64,000 bases of DNA from Beverwykella pulmonaria. Lineage: Eukaryota > Ascomycota > Dothideomycetes > Pleosporales > Melanommataceae. This document shows positions 21,677-34,022 of this stretch, piece by piece. Position 1 is the stretch's first letter, and each line of letters opens with the position of its first letter. The notes beneath the pieces were generated by a model. That model had not been told where the DNA came from. It saw only the letters and a program-made list of their open reading frames with translations, and searched no databases. Location of the stretch: NCBI GenBank assembly GCA_001599595.1, contig BCHH01000004.1, forward strand, positions 2,440,882-2,504,881. The letters are read 5' to 3'. The translations under genes were made by a program, and so were the position numbers.

Positions 21677-23670
21677 ATGGTCTTCCTCGAGAGTCACGAG
21701 ATGGACGGGTACGGCACCGAGAAGAGCTTCGGGCGCGACTCGCAAAATTCACAGTATGGCGAATCATCCGTGCATAGGGACAGCATTGGCAGGAGGGTCA
21801 TGGACAGCTTCCGGAGAGACCCCAACATGAACATCTCGCCAAAGGGCAGTTTGGGCGCCGACGGAAAGGTGTTCGATGTCGAAAGTGCCGCGCAAAATAC
21901 CGCGAGTTCCCCACTGGCGCGCAAACTCAAGGGCAGACATCTGCAGATGATAGCCATTGGAGGCTCGATAGGTATGGCTGGGCTCGTACAACCTATGCTC
22001 GACCATTCATACTCACTGCAACCTCAGGTACTGGCCTATTCGTCGGCTCAGGCCAAGCTCTCGCGACCGGCGGGCCCGCATCGCTCGTCATTGCGTACTG
22101 CTTGGTCGGCATCATGATGTACTGCACCGTCCACGCACTGGGCGAGATGGCTGTTCTCTTCCCCGTCGCAGGGTCTTTCTCTGCGTACTCGACTCGCTTT
22201 CTAGACCCAGCATGGGGGTTCGCAATGGGTTGGAAGTCAGTATCCGCTCCCCCGGGTCCTTGTGTGCCTGACTAACTAATGCAGCTATGCGCTACAATGG
22301 CTCGTTGTGCTACCACTCGAAATTGTCGCAGCCACCTTTACCATCGAGTACTGGAACGGCGGCGCCAAAATCAACAACAATGCCTGGGTTGCCTTGTTCC
22401 TCGTTTTGATCGTAAGTGGTGACCCCTCCCAGCGCATGAATGTAGCTAACATGATTTCAGGTCATCAGTAAGAAAGCACCATCAACTATTCCAAGTAGCG
22501 TGACTAACATGTGCTGCAGTCAACCTGTTTGGCGTAAAGGGCTATGGTGAAGCCGAGTTCGTATTCGCCATCATCAAAGTGACCGCCGTCATCGGTTTCA
22601 TCATCTTGGGAATCGTCATCAACATCGGAGGAGGCCCCAATGGCTCCTACATTGGCGGCAAGTACTGGAAAGACCCCGGCGCCTTCAACAACGGCTTCAA
22701 AGGCCTTTGCAGTACATTCGTCAACGCTGCCTTTGCCTTCTCGGGAACTGAACTCGTTGGTCTTGCTGCCGCGGAAACGGCCAACCCTCGGAAGTCGCTC
22801 CCTACCGCCGTCAAGCAGGTCTTTTGGCGTATCTGCCTCTTCTACGTTGTCTCTCTAACCATCGTCGGTCTCTTAGTACCCTACACCAACCCGCATCTCC
22901 TTGCTGCAAAGACATCTGCCGACGCAGTCGCTTCCCCTTTCGTTATCGCAATCATGAATGCCGGTATCCAAGGTCTACCGTCTGTGTTCAACGCCGTCAT
23001 CATGATTGCCGTGTTATCGGTGGGAAATTCGTCCATCTATGGCTCTAGTCGAACTCTGGCCGCGCTAGCGGAGCAGAACCAAGCTCCGAAGATCCTCGCA
23101 TACATCGATCGCCAGGGTCGCCCATTGGTCTCTATTGCCGTTGCCTCTAGTCTTGGCCTCCTAGCTTTCCTCGCCGGCGCTAACAGACATCTACAAGACG
23201 AGGCCTTTAAATGGATGTTGGCCTTGTCTGCCCTCTCCGCCGTATTCACGTGGCTCTCGATTTGCCTAGCCCACATCCGTTTCCGCAAAGGCTGGAAGCG
23301 TCAAGGCCACACCCTCAGTGAGCTCGCCTTCACATCGCAACCTGGTGTCATTGGATCCTGGGTCGGCTTCATTTTCAACTTACTCGTACTCATCGCGCAA
23401 TTCTGGGTCGCCCTAGTCCCCGTTGGATCGGAAGGCCAAACCAAATCCCAGCGCACCCAGGGCTTCTTTAGCATATACCTCGCCCTCCCCGTTACGCTCG
23501 CGTTTTACCTGCCATACAAACTCATATACAACACCAAGATCGTCCGATCACATAACATGGACCTCCACACTGGAATCCGAGAGCTCAACATTGAGCAATT
23601 AATCGAGGAAGAGCGGGAAGAAAGGAAGCACTGGCCGAGATGGAAGCGCATATATAAGTTCTTCTGTTAA
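21677..23670 (+). CDS. Amino acid permease (YAT/APC family)
   Basis: Five coding exons: 21677-21971, 22028-22235, 22285-22411, 22461-22467, 22520-23670, 595 residues. A hydrophilic cytosolic N-terminus of about 80 residues precedes [24 protein letters not shown], the first transmembrane segment of fungal general amino acid permeases. Twelve membrane helices can be followed, with the conserved FSGTELVGLAAAE in the middle. The protein should import amino acids across the plasma membrane by proton symport; substrate specificity is not evident. The fourth exon is only 7 nt (GTCATCA) between introns of 49 and 52 nt. It is needed to keep the frame and rebuilds VIINLFGVKGYGE. The C-terminus ends in a charged cytosolic tail (EEEREERKHWPRWKR). 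Confidence 0.92.
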
Positions 23671-25507
23671 CTCGACGGGGCTCCAACTTCCCATCTCTTC
23701 CTTCGTCTGTCCATATTTGGCGGCTTCATACCGCACAAAAAAGCTCCATTTAATGCTCCAATCTGGATCTAATCTCTTGAGCAGAGTTCTTATCTTACTA
23801 CCATTCGGTGTTCTTACCAGTGTAACGATTGAGCGTACGAGCGATGTATCTTCCCTTGGTTTGGGTGTCCTTTTGTGACACCAGGCGGCATTGCTAATCC
23901 GCTTTGCGCAGCCTTTGCGGGGATTTCTGTTTTCTTTTATTTAGCGATCATTGGGCTGGAATGGGAATACCATCTACATACTGGGATGGTCGGATGACAT
24001 GTCTACGGTCCACTTCTATATACAGGGATGAGCGTAGATGGATGGCCTTTGGACAAAGCGACGCAAGTGGGAAAGCAGCTAGTCTGGCTTAATCAGTTAT
24101 TGGAGATGGAGATACTTAATTCCAAAGCCGAATACCCACACACATGTTCTCTACATTTACTTACATGTGGATTATCCAGGTCTGGCCTTGTCTGCCAGGT
24201 AACATCGCCCAGGCATCTGAGATCAACGAAAAAAAGTTCCAAACACCCACATCCCAGGCTCGAACATGCCACATGCAGCCTAAAAAAACCAGCCAGTTGC
24301 AAAAGGAAAAGAACTCCCTCGGGGACCTGAAGGGGGCCATCGATTGAGATTCAGGGTGTTGGCCACAGCTACTCTCCTGACCCTAATTCTGAGTTTCCGA
24401 GGATATATACGGTAATAGTTTTCTCAGAGAATAAACAAGTGCATGAATGACATGCAAAAAACAAAAGCGTATTTTGTGCAGGCAATAAGATATGTGGATT
24501 GATCTTGCTGTCTCTATGGTACCTAAGGGGCATTGGATACATGGCGGATGACACACGCACACTTAGAGCTCACATTTGGAAGCAGGCAATCCGCAACAAG
24601 TACTTTGAGCGGGAGAAGTTCAAATCTGCATGGAACTAAGTTTAACAAATATACTAATATATTTAACCCAGCCTATTACAGTGTTAAAGTTCTTCAAATA
24701 TAATGCTTCTACACCATCCATCTATTCCTACCTTCTCCCTTCCAACCCCTATACCCTGCACACGAGCATAAAAGAGTAAAAAAGGAGGAAAGGGGAGTCT
24801 GAGCGAAACTTGACATAAAGATAGTTCGCTAAGTTGAGATGATATTTAGGTCTAGAAATTTTTCTGTGCGCATTACATAGTGTATATACGGCATTTGGGA
24901 AGATGAATGGGATGTGAAAGAGTGTCTTGTGGCAACCTTGCTGAATGGAAGAGAGGGATTTGCATGCTAGCACATGTCTCACCTTATACATGATCACAAA
25001 CCCAATAACGTTATTAAACACTAAATTCTAAACAGTACTGTCATAGCCTGGGTTGGGAGCGGCACGCAGTGAAGAAGAAAGATGTGAGCATAGTCTCACC
25101 CAACATAGTGTAACTACACCCTCCATCCAGAAAGTGGCAAGAAAACTTACAAGTCTGTCCCATACAACGCAATAACAAAGACCAGTGCTCTCACTCACTG
25201 AGCAGCAGAGTCTTGAGTACATCATGGTGAAGAGCCCGAGGTGTGGTGAAGACAACTCATACATTAAAAGGCTGTACATATGCAAATCCCCAAACAACCG
25301 AAGCGACCGACCGACCGTAGCGTTGAAGCTATCCCCTCCATCTTTCCCCTCAATCCAAACCGACTCCATTTTCCTGCCTAGTCCAACAAGATGCGCAGGC
25401 TACGGCCGTGCTTGCTACACAGATATTTTATGCCAAAAGATGGCCTCAGATGAACCACAAAGAAAGGTGAGATGATAATGACCATAATCCGAAATGAAAC
25501 CCATGCC
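23671..25507. other. Intergenic, 1.8 kb, no supported gene
   Basis: Between the convergent permease and INSIG genes, so both 3' flanks meet here. The sequence is AT-richer than its neighbours. Short frames around 24030-24350 and 25030-25475 have no recognisable content and no splice-compatible partners. Confidence 0.45.
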
Positions 25508-26911
25508 TCACTTCTTCCTTCCCCATTCATCCAAAACCGCTAACCTTCTCCCAATATTCCCAAAACAGACACAACTGCAAAACAGCACGCTACCAACCCA
25601 CGTCACGACGGCCAGATTCTCGTAGCTCACTACGCCAGCAAAAAGCTCTTCCTGATGTTCATGCACACGAGCTCTTGCGCCGGAGGGAAGATTGGTGCTA
25701 TTGGTTGTAGCAGGTAGAGATGGGGAGGGAAGCACGTCAGGGTTCGAGAGGAAGATGAAGGAGGTGAGCAGGGAGGTGACGAGGAGGGAGACGGAGAGGC
25801 CGGGAAGGCGTCGATCGAGGATGTACCAGAGAGCGGGGTTGACGAGGGCGAGGGTGAGGGTGAGCTGGAGGGTGGATTGCCAAGGGAGGCGGCGCTGCGT
25901 CGAGCATTAGTACAGGCCTCACATCTACTGGAGAGACATGATACAGATACATGCGACGAAAGAACTTACAATGGCAAAGGCAATCCCAACGAAAGCGCCC
26001 ACGCTTCTCACGACCTCATTCCACTGTTCCCACAGCGAGGACTCGCTCTCCTTCTGGGCTCCGGGCTCTTGACTCGGACCGTCTTCGTGCAGCGCATCCC
26101 CACCCCACATGAGATCGACATACGGAAGCAGACTCCCCAACACTGTCCCCGCAAGCCCCCAACTCGCGAGGTATATCCAGCTTTCGCGGCCCACACCAGC
26201 GACCCTAACCGCCGCCAGCTCCCTGGTATCATGCAAGTGTGACACAATAACCCCATACACGACGCCAAACAGAAACAGCGCAGACAGCTTCCCAGCAATC
26301 ATCGCATATTTCCACACGCCTCTCCGCTGGGGCCTCGCTCCGTGCCCCGACCTCGGTGTCTGCTTTTGCGCATCCAGCGTTCCCCTTCTTGCAAGCCCCT
26401 TCAGCCTGACCCCTGCATCCGGACTCCCCATCCCGTTCTCCCACCCACCGCCTCCCATGCCGGAGTCAATCGACAGCCTAGCCGGCGTCTCCGCGCCTGT
26501 GCCCCACGGCGTCTCCGCCATGCTCCTCTCGCCCGCCGTGCTCGATCCCACGTCATCATAGATCCCAAAGAGGGTACTACTCGTCATATTCAAGAAACTC
26601 TTGTTCCGGGTCGGCGGTCCGCCGTCGTTCCCGTTCCCGTTCTCGTAGATGTTTCCATTGTTACTGCGCGCGTTGTGTGTGCGGATGAGCCGTGCATTGA
26701 GCTGCGCGAGGAAGTCCGAGGAGCGGTTGGCTGGGTCGTGGAGGGTGGGCGGCGAGGACTGCTGTTGCTGCTGTTGGTGCGGCCACGCTTCGCTAGACGG
26801 CGACTCCGAGGAGTGCGAGTTGGTCGAGAAGTTGCGCCGCGGGATGGGGCGGTAGATGTGCGGTTGTTGGTATTGCGGTTGCGCGCTGCTGGCGAAGGGA
26901 TCGTCGGCCAT
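25508..26911 (-). CDS. INSIG domain membrane protein
   Basis: Two exons, 25970-26911 and 25508-25894, joined across a 75-nt intron (GTAAGT...GCAG) to give 442 residues. The N-terminal 200 residues are polar and low in complexity (Gln run, many Ser/Pro/Asn). The C-terminal half holds the INSIG fold: LFLFGVVYGVIVSHLHD, GLAGTVLGSLLPYVD, VRSVGAFVGIAFAIRRLPWQS and NPALWYILDR, with about six membrane spans. INSIG proteins sit in the ER and retain SCAP or bind HMG-CoA reductase in response to sterols. In filamentous fungi they are linked to sterol and secondary-metabolism control (family knowledge). The start is the ATG at 26911 (MADDPFASS). Confidence 0.88.
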
Positions 26912-27847
26912 TGCGGTTCTTGTGTCCAGACCCCCGACTTCCGTTGCGAAAGAGGGTCGTTGGAGGCCCCAATACTTCAATTACAAGAAGGAGAAATACA
27001 ACTACAAGAAACAGAAGAAACGAAAGGCAATAGAAGGGTCAGGTGTCGTGCAAACCCCCTCCCCGCCGAATTGTTGCAAGATCTCGAATCGAAGGCCGGC
27101 CGAAAAACTACTCAGGGTTTAGCATGTGCACGTGGACGTCAGCCTTCCCAAACCCCTGCACTTGGCTCTATTCAGACCCAGCATTGGACACAGCAACAAC
27201 GTACCTCGTTAAACTGGAGACGCTTCGAAATTGAATTGGGATGAATCGCGGGGAGCGAAGAGGGGAGCATATAAGACATGCAGGCCAAGCACAGGATTGG
27301 TATGTGAGCGAGCTTGCTCACTCCAGCATGTGAAAGTGCCCTGGTAGTCGCGCCTCTCTCTGCCGAATCGTCCTCTCGGTAATATTGTCCGCACATCGCA
27401 CATCTCACATCTCACAGCAGCATTTGGTGTAGAAATAGGGAGTCTTGTCTCATTCAATTCGGCTATTTTTTCCTTGTGTGTTACGTCTCTGGTTACTGGA
27501 CAAAGCTAGATCTAGTAATCCGCAACAAACTACTAGGTCCGTCGTACTGTGCGGCATCCAAAGACCCAGCCTTACACACAGCCCGATAGAAATCCTTTCC
27601 CGTCTATCCCCAAAATGCTGAGCCCCGCATTCGCAAGAAATGCCTCGATCAAGACCCTAATGCGCAAAACCTCACAGCATGCTGTCCGAGTGTCGTCGTT
27701 TTCATGTCATCGTGATTTTGACCCCAGCCCTAATTCCCCTATCGGTACTATAACGCCTCGCCGTGCAGTCTTCAATCCGCCAGTGGCTGGAGAATATTAC
27801 CCCTACGGCTTGTTAGCACGTGCACGCGATGGAGGTGTGGTGGTACT
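26912..27847. other. Intergenic between INSIG and eIF2 gamma genes
   Basis: Promoter of the INSIG gene and 3' flank of eIF2 gamma, both minus strand. A plus-strand frame near 27549-27959 overlaps the last eIF2 gamma exons in antisense and shows no protein resemblance. Confidence 0.45.
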
Positions 27848-29532
27848 TTACGCTACGATGTTGGCCCACCCAATGAGTCTGCATCCAAAAGTTAGCGTGT
27901 GTCAGCAAGGATCGGCAATGAAAAACAACTTACCTCCAATGCTTCTCAATACGCCTTGATAATGCCACTTTCTCACCGATTTCGGTGCAAGCTGGGGATG
28001 TGAGGGAAAGACGAGCCGCGTCAGCTTTTACGGCAATGACCTTGGCGCCTGTCGCTGTTGAACCGATGTTGACCATCTAAAACGCACGCAAATAAGCTTT
28101 CGCCTATAATCCAACTCAGTGACAAACTTACCAAAACCTCATTCTTGGCCAATTTCGCAACCTTTGCTTGCTTGCCATCTGCAGTCTTCACACCAAGCAA
28201 TCTTCGGAGAAGGAAGTAGTTGACTTCAAGTTCAGTGTAGATGTTGGGGAGATGACCGCGAAGACCGAGAACGAAGCCAACAAGACGATCTGCACGGCAC
28301 AATGTAGGGTCCACACGCGTCCCGACGCCTGCATCACATTAAAGTCTGTTCAAAAGCACCTCTAGCAGGGAACATACCGATGAGACCACCGGGGACAGCA
28401 AATTTGAGGTCGTTGTGCTCTGCAAACAGAGACACAATTCTCGAGAAAATGGGCTTGCACTGAATTTTGCCAGCGTTGTCCTTGGACACGATACCCGGCC
28501 TGATCTCGATCTCATCGCCCAACTTCAGCACACCAGTCAAGATACTGCCACCAGCGACACCGCCTTTAAGCTCATCAATTTCGGCGCCAGGCTTATTGAC
28601 GTCGAAAGATCGAATCACAATCATGTGCGGCTTCGCAGAGAAGTCCCGGACCGGGACTGGAATTTTTGTGATGAGGTGCTCGTTGATGGCATCTATGTTG
28701 AACTTGAGCTGAGCGGAGATGGGGATAATGGGCGAGCCGTCCGCCACCGTTCCTCGGATGAACTTGAGAATGGACTCGTAATGTGCCGCAGCGCCATCTT
28801 CCCGCATGAGATCGACCTTGTTTTGGAGAATGATGATATGGTTGAGCTTCATGATCTCGATGGCCGCAAGATGCTCGCTCGTCTGCGGCTGAGGGCAGGT
28901 TTCGTTTCCGGCGATGAGGAGCAGCGCAGCGTCCATGACAGCGGCACCTGAAAGCATAGTGCTCATGAGAATATCGTGGCCGGGGCAGTCGACGAACGAG
29001 ACATGTCGTATCAGCTGGTATTTGCCTTTACATCCCTCCCTCTCGCAAGGTGGATTGACCTCCTTCTCGCTCTTATAAGACCTGTAGCAGGTGGGCCGAG
29101 GGCATTCCTCATTGTCGCACTTGTAGATCTTTGCATTTGCATAACCAAGCTTGATGGTGATGTTCCGCTCCAGCTCGTTCTTGAAGCGGACCGTCTGCAC
29201 GCCGGAGATGGCTTTCACTACCGTACTTTTCCCGTGTGCGACATGGCCAATTGTTCCGATGTTGATTGTAGCTTGGCGGCAGATAATTTCGGGGGACAGA
29301 GGGTTGAGCTTCGAGAAGTCAATTGTGCTTGGTTCTGGTTGTTCGCTGTCGTACGTTAGCCCGAGCTTCAGTATTTGCAAGAGAGGAGTTCTTACGGAAG
29401 CTCTGGCCGCTCCACGGGCGGCAGAACCTCCCTTGTCTTCTTCATAGCAGACTTAGGCTGCACTTCTGCCACCTCTTCGGGCTCGGAGGCGCTCTCGTCA
29501 TCGCGGTGGTCGTGCTCGGAGTCTGAATCCAT
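27848..29532 (-). CDS. gcd11: Translation initiation factor eIF2 gamma subunit
   Basis: Five exons on the minus strand: 29396-29532, 28378-29345, 28132-28328, 27934-28076, 27848-27878, giving 491 residues. eIF2 gamma is the GTPase subunit that delivers Met-tRNAi to the 40S ribosome. The G domain shows G1 GHVAHGKS (residues 79-86), G3 DCPGHD and G4 NKVD. A zinc knuckle ([11 protein letters not shown]...PPCEREGC) is inserted after switch I, as in the family. Domain 2 starts near [21 protein letters not shown], and domain 3 carries [20 protein letters not shown]. The end, [19 protein letters not shown], needs the small last exon of 31 nt. All introns are about 50 nt. The acidic N-terminus ([13 protein letters not shown]) is normal for fungal members. 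Confidence 0.95.
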
Positions 29533-30357
29533 GCTGAACAGAGTGTGCTCTGGTGCTGTGTGTTCTGCAACGGTTCTGTGAGTATCGAGAGAGTATCTGC
29601 GGGTGTTGTATCTGTGGCAAGTGTGCGACGGTGATGTGAGTTCGAAAGGTAGGCTCCGCAGTCTCCAAAAACAACCACGGGCAAAGTTGGCGGGGTGCGC
29701 TGAGTCACGTCTTTTTCGCCTTCGGATCCGGCATAACGATTAGCCGAGTCTGCCGCAGCATAAAATCTTCGCGCGTGCCCGATCTCTAGTTCCCCATTTT
29801 ACAACGCAAATTTTCCACACTCACGTAAAAGCATTTTCGATTTTGAGATACCCGCTGTCTCACGGGGCAGTGTGAGGTTCCATGAGAACGAAAACCGTCA
29901 TGTTGAGTGCAGAGCAACCTTTGGCCGATTATGGGTGCGGTGTCTTCCTGCTTTCGAGCTGTGGGAGAGAGCGCAATGATTGACCGTACATCTCTTCAAT
30001 CGAAATCACATCAAGCTATGCTTCTCGCGCCCATGCGGTTCCAAGTGATCATAACACAGACATTGTTGGTTCATGAACGAGTTGGCGTCTGCCCAAGGAA
30101 AGAAAAGGAGAGCGCAACCTGGGAGCTAAGGCCCATAGTTCTGGCCTCTAACGCAACTTGACTTAGTGACGGACTCATAAGAAAAAGTTAATGTGAATCG
30201 AGGATCTCCCAAGATTGTCATTGCTTGCCGCTAACAATGCGCTGCCAAAAGTCAAAGATGCTTTCCATGTCTTGGCGTTTGTCAGAACCGTATCAACCGT
30301 TCAAGCTACAACCCGCCCCTCAATTGAGGACTTCCATTCTCTCTTCTCACCTCCATC
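29533..30357. other. Divergent promoter region, eIF2 gamma and M20 peptidase
   Basis: About 825 bp between two divergent start codons. No gene is seen. A frame at 29907-30161 has no recognisable content. Confidence 0.45.
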
Positions 30358-31548
30358 ATGTTAGGAACCCTCCTTCTCCTCTCGCTGGCCTTCGTAGTTC
30401 ACGCCAGTGCCACACAAACTCCCCTCTCGCCTCCCAACGAAGCACCCCTGCTCCCCCAGTCCACCTCCGACGAGCTCCTCTACCTCCACCGCAAACTCGT
30501 CGAGATCGAATCGATAAGCAAAAACGAGAACGACGTCGGGAAATGGCTCGCCTCGTACCTCCGCAACAAGAACTTCACTGTCGAGCTCCAAGAGGTCGCG
30601 CCAAAGCGCTACAACCTCCTCGCATACGGAGAGAAGAGGGAAACTACGATACTGCTCACTTCGCACATCGACACTGTGCCTCCATACTGGCCTTACTACT
30701 ATAACAAGACTTCGGACATAATCGGGGGAAGGGGGTCAGTGGATGCGAAGGCTAGTGTCGCGGCGCAGATCATGGCTGTCCAAGGTCTGAAAGAACAGAT
30801 GCAAGATGACCTCTCACTGCTCTTCGTTGTGGGCGAGGAAATTACTGGTGATGGGATGCGCGCTTTCTCGGACTGGAAGAAGCGCCCCAGTTACGATATT
30901 GTGATCTTTGGCGAGCCAACTGAGGCGAAGCTAGTCTGTGGTCATAAAGGGATAATTACTTTAAATCTGAAAGTGACGGGCAAGGCTGCGCATTCAGGAT
31001 ATCCCTGGCTAGGCGTGTCGGCAAACGATGTCTTGGTCGAGGCGTTGGGGAAGATGCTTGAATTACGGGAGCACATGCCATGGAGCGAAAAGTACGGCAA
31101 CACAACTATGAACTTTGGGCGTGTCGAGGGCGGCGTAGCAGCAAACGTTGTCGCTGAAACTGCATCAGCATCACTCGCGGTTCGCATAGCTGCTGGCACT
31201 CCCGAGATCATCAAAGGACTAGTAGAAGGCGCTCTGAAGGACGTAAAAGCAAGCGTAGAGGAGCAGGGAGGGGAGTTGTCTGTCGACTGGACGAGTGAAG
31301 GATACGCGCCTGTGAACATCGATTGCGATGTCGAAGGCTTTGAGAAGTTGACCGTGAATTACGGGACTGATGTCCCGCACTTGAAGGGTGATCATAAGAG
31401 ATATTTGTATGGGCCCGGGAGTATCTTTGTTGCGCATTCAGATCATGAAGCGCTGAAGAGAAAAGAGCTTGAGCAGGCGATGTTGGACTATAGGAGGTTG
31501 ATTGTGGAAACATCATTTATCCATCAAGAGGAGCAACAAGATTTGTAA
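30358..31548 (+). CDS. Secreted or vacuolar M20 family metallopeptidase
   Basis: A single exon of 396 residues. A signal peptide (LGTLLLLSLAFVVHASA) directs it to the secretory pathway. The M20 di-zinc motifs are in order: LTSHIDT (His103, Asp105), GRGSVDAK (Asp129), GEEITGDG (Glu160/Glu161), FGEPTE (Glu186) and FVAHSDHE (His360). The dimerisation domain contains KAAHSGYPWLGVSA. The closest family pattern is acetylornithine deacetylase/carboxypeptidase-like M20A enzymes, which release amino acids from peptides or N-acyl amino acids. Three N-glycosylation-type sequons are visible (NFT, NKT, NTT). A degraded copy of its 3' end lies at 35431-35588. Confidence 0.88.
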   Translation: MLGTLLLLSLAFVVHASATQTPLSPPNEAPLLPQSTSDELLYLHRKLVEIESISKNENDVGKWLASYLRNKNFTVELQEVAPKRYNLLAYGEKRETTILLTSHIDTVPPYWPYYYNKTSDIIGGRGSVDAKASVAAQIMAVQGLKEQMQDDLSLLFVVGEEITGDGMRAFSDWKKRPSYDIVIFGEPTEAKLVCGHKGIITLNLKVTGKAAHSGYPWLGVSANDVLVEALGKMLELREHMPWSEKYGNTTMNFGRVEGGVAANVVAETASASLAVRIAAGTPEIIKGLVEGALKDVKASVEEQGGELSVDWTSEGYAPVNIDCDVEGFEKLTVNYGTDVPHLKGDHKRYLYGPGSIFVAHSDHEALKRKELEQAMLDYRRLIVETSFIHQEEQQDL

Positions 31549-34022
31549 ATGCTACCGAGATGAACATCTTAAAAACTAAGGCAGTACGTGTACAAACCTG
31601 CGACTAGTAGCCCAGAAATTACAAATTCAGGCTGCACACTTACTGGTAGATGCTCATTGTTTTACCTTCATCCATACTTTATATGTTACTCTTAGTGCTA
31701 TGGCACTTGCCGTCACCTTTGGTCATTTGTGTACCACCACATAACGTTGATTTGCAGTAAGTTTTATTGCTACATTTACGGCACCGAATACCAACTTTTC
31801 GAAGTCACCGGAAGGTCGGTGTCTATCGATTTTCATCAAAATACTACTCAAATGCCTTCTTAAATCTGTTTTCCAACGTCCTTTTTTCGCTGCAGGCGTT
31901 GTGGCAGGCGCTCTGCCATCCTTTGTCTTTCAGCTCTCTCGTGAGCTCGAAATCTCTTCAAAATGTTCTGTGCGCTACTCAGATTTTCACGTTCAGTCGA
32001 AGGCACACTACCACCACAGAGACTTGGAGGCAGCCTTGTTGCTCCTCGTTCTCGCAATACATGGGGCATAGCCAGCCCTTATACGAAGGCTCTCTCCCAT
32101 CTGAGCAGAGCCACGGCTCCTGCCCGACAGAGCACAGGCTCTTCACACCTGGAGGTATTGCTCAGTAGATGGCCACCTGGCTTATTGCGGCCGGGACACC
32201 CGCAATCAAGTCTCTGCCTCCGAGGCAGGCCACAGTCTACATTTCGCGCGGAGCATCTCATTGCGTAGATGGAGGGACCCTTAGGGGCCTGCAGGTTTTT
32301 TGGCGACGTTTCCCTGTGGGTGGAAAGCACCGAAGAGAGGGAGTGCAAGCCTCATCCCCAGCGAAAGTTATGCTTGTGCTCTTGGGCCTAACCCTGGGGG
32401 ACGGCATCTAGGGACTTGCAGGATATAAACGGGAGTCTCATAGTGCTTTCTTCGGCGAATGCTACCTATTAAGGTGTTGTCCTTTGTTAAGACACCCATT
32501 TATGTACATAGATTCTCTGGCCTGCTGTACAAACCGAACCATGGGCCTCCGGGCTGTTGGCAGGGGCAGGTGCGCCATAGCCCCAGTTGGCTGCATGCGC
32601 TTTCATTGATAGATCAATGATAAATGATACAACAACTACATTTACGGCAGACCTCAGCGCTCTCAGGGAAGTCTATAACGGTCATTCCACTTTATCTTCC
32701 CTTGGAAACTCTCCAGTGACTATGAGAGCATTGCTGTCATTCCTATTAGACACAGAAAGCACCTTGAAGAAGGACTTCGGGAACTTGATCCAGTCTGAGG
32801 TTGAACAAAACCGTACATCCTTCTTTTGGAACCCTTGGTATTAACAAAAAGTGATATGTCTGATGTGAGCAGTTTGCCCTATGTCGATGGCATAGAACCC
32901 TTCTTTTCTCTTTCAGATCTTGCTTTTTTTTGCATTACTGCACTTCTTTTCTTACAAATAAGCTCCATCCCATGATTTCTCGGCTTTTCCCTTAATATCA
33001 TTAAACCCTAATTATTGTTGAGGGTGTGAGCTGCGCAGCACGGCCTCTTTGGAAAACGCATCCAGGGGCGGAGTAGCATTTTCCAAACCTTCAAACCTAG
33101 TCGACGCAAACCTCGGCAACCGAGTTACTTGCCCAGAACGGTCATAGCTGCATCAAGCTTTCCACTCAGGTTATATTCTCTCTCTCCAGTGGGCGCCTAG
33201 GAGCAAGCAAACAGCGTAGTAATCCGTACGTACACCGTATATCCGTAGTATTTGAAGAAGCTGTACGGTCCAAATTATCGCCTCTGTACGTACAGAGTTA
33301 TCCATTGCAGCAACAGCAACAGCGATATAGGTGGGCGTTGATACATCACAACACGTTGATGAAAATTGGCGGTGTGAGATACCCTGCTGCATTGCTAACT
33401 GCTATAGGACTACTCCAAAAACAAGCTTTTACAACACCAAACAATCGCCTGTATAGGCGCCTATACGTGAAAACTACAACCTCATTTACGGTACCATATA
33501 AGCGTAGCATCAAAAATCACCTACGGTACGCCCCACAACCATACGTACTCAACTGCCTGTACGTACGTACGACTTACAAAGCAGCTATAATGCCACTAAT
33601 TACCACGCAGCAAGCAAATCCAACATCAAGATCTTACGAACTCGACTTTCCATTACACATCCGATACAAGCGAGCATTCGATTTCATTCTCACGTTTATT
33701 GGACCCATTTCGCCCCAAAAATATTTTAGCGCACAACTATCTGTGCCGTTGAGTCGCTCGTTTGGCCAGACTTGTACTGCAATTTCCTTGAGAAAACTTA
33801 TTCGCCATACATCTTGGTGGAACCAACTTGGTTTCCATGCCGTCGATTCTTGACTAAAGGAAAAAAGCTGTGGCAGCAGCAAGCGCGTCGAGTGTGTCTT
33901 CTGGGTGCACGTCATTGGTGGACTCGCAAAGCAACTGGTTGAGCATCTGGAGTTATCCTTATAGTTAAAAATAGACGGCATAGGAGCTTAGGTCTGGATA
34001 CTGGGCAAGCACGGTATTTATA
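31549..34022. other. Left edge of the accessory island, no supported gene
   Basis: A GC-richer patch at 31900-32420 has open frames on both strands, including a cysteine-containing minus frame at 32079-32348, but nothing I recognise. A plus frame ends at 32844 (MINDTTTTFTADLSAL...) and is equally unassigned. From 33205 to 33580 the sequence is unusually rich in GTAC/TACG words. From about 33790 the duplicated block around the first zinc-ribbon gene begins. Confidence 0.4.

Noticed and set aside
27549..27959. 136-residue plus-strand frame
   Set aside because: Antisense to the last exons of eIF2 gamma; the family match on the minus strand is decisive.
32079..32348. Cysteine-containing minus-strand frame considered as an NFX1-type zinc finger
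   Set aside because: The cysteine/histidine spacing does not fit the NFX1 pattern, and flanking frames break up.
33305..33853. 182-residue plus-strand frame in the GTAC-rich patch
   Set aside because: It starts at TTG within a CAG/CAA run, and its sequence reflects the repeated words; no domain seen.
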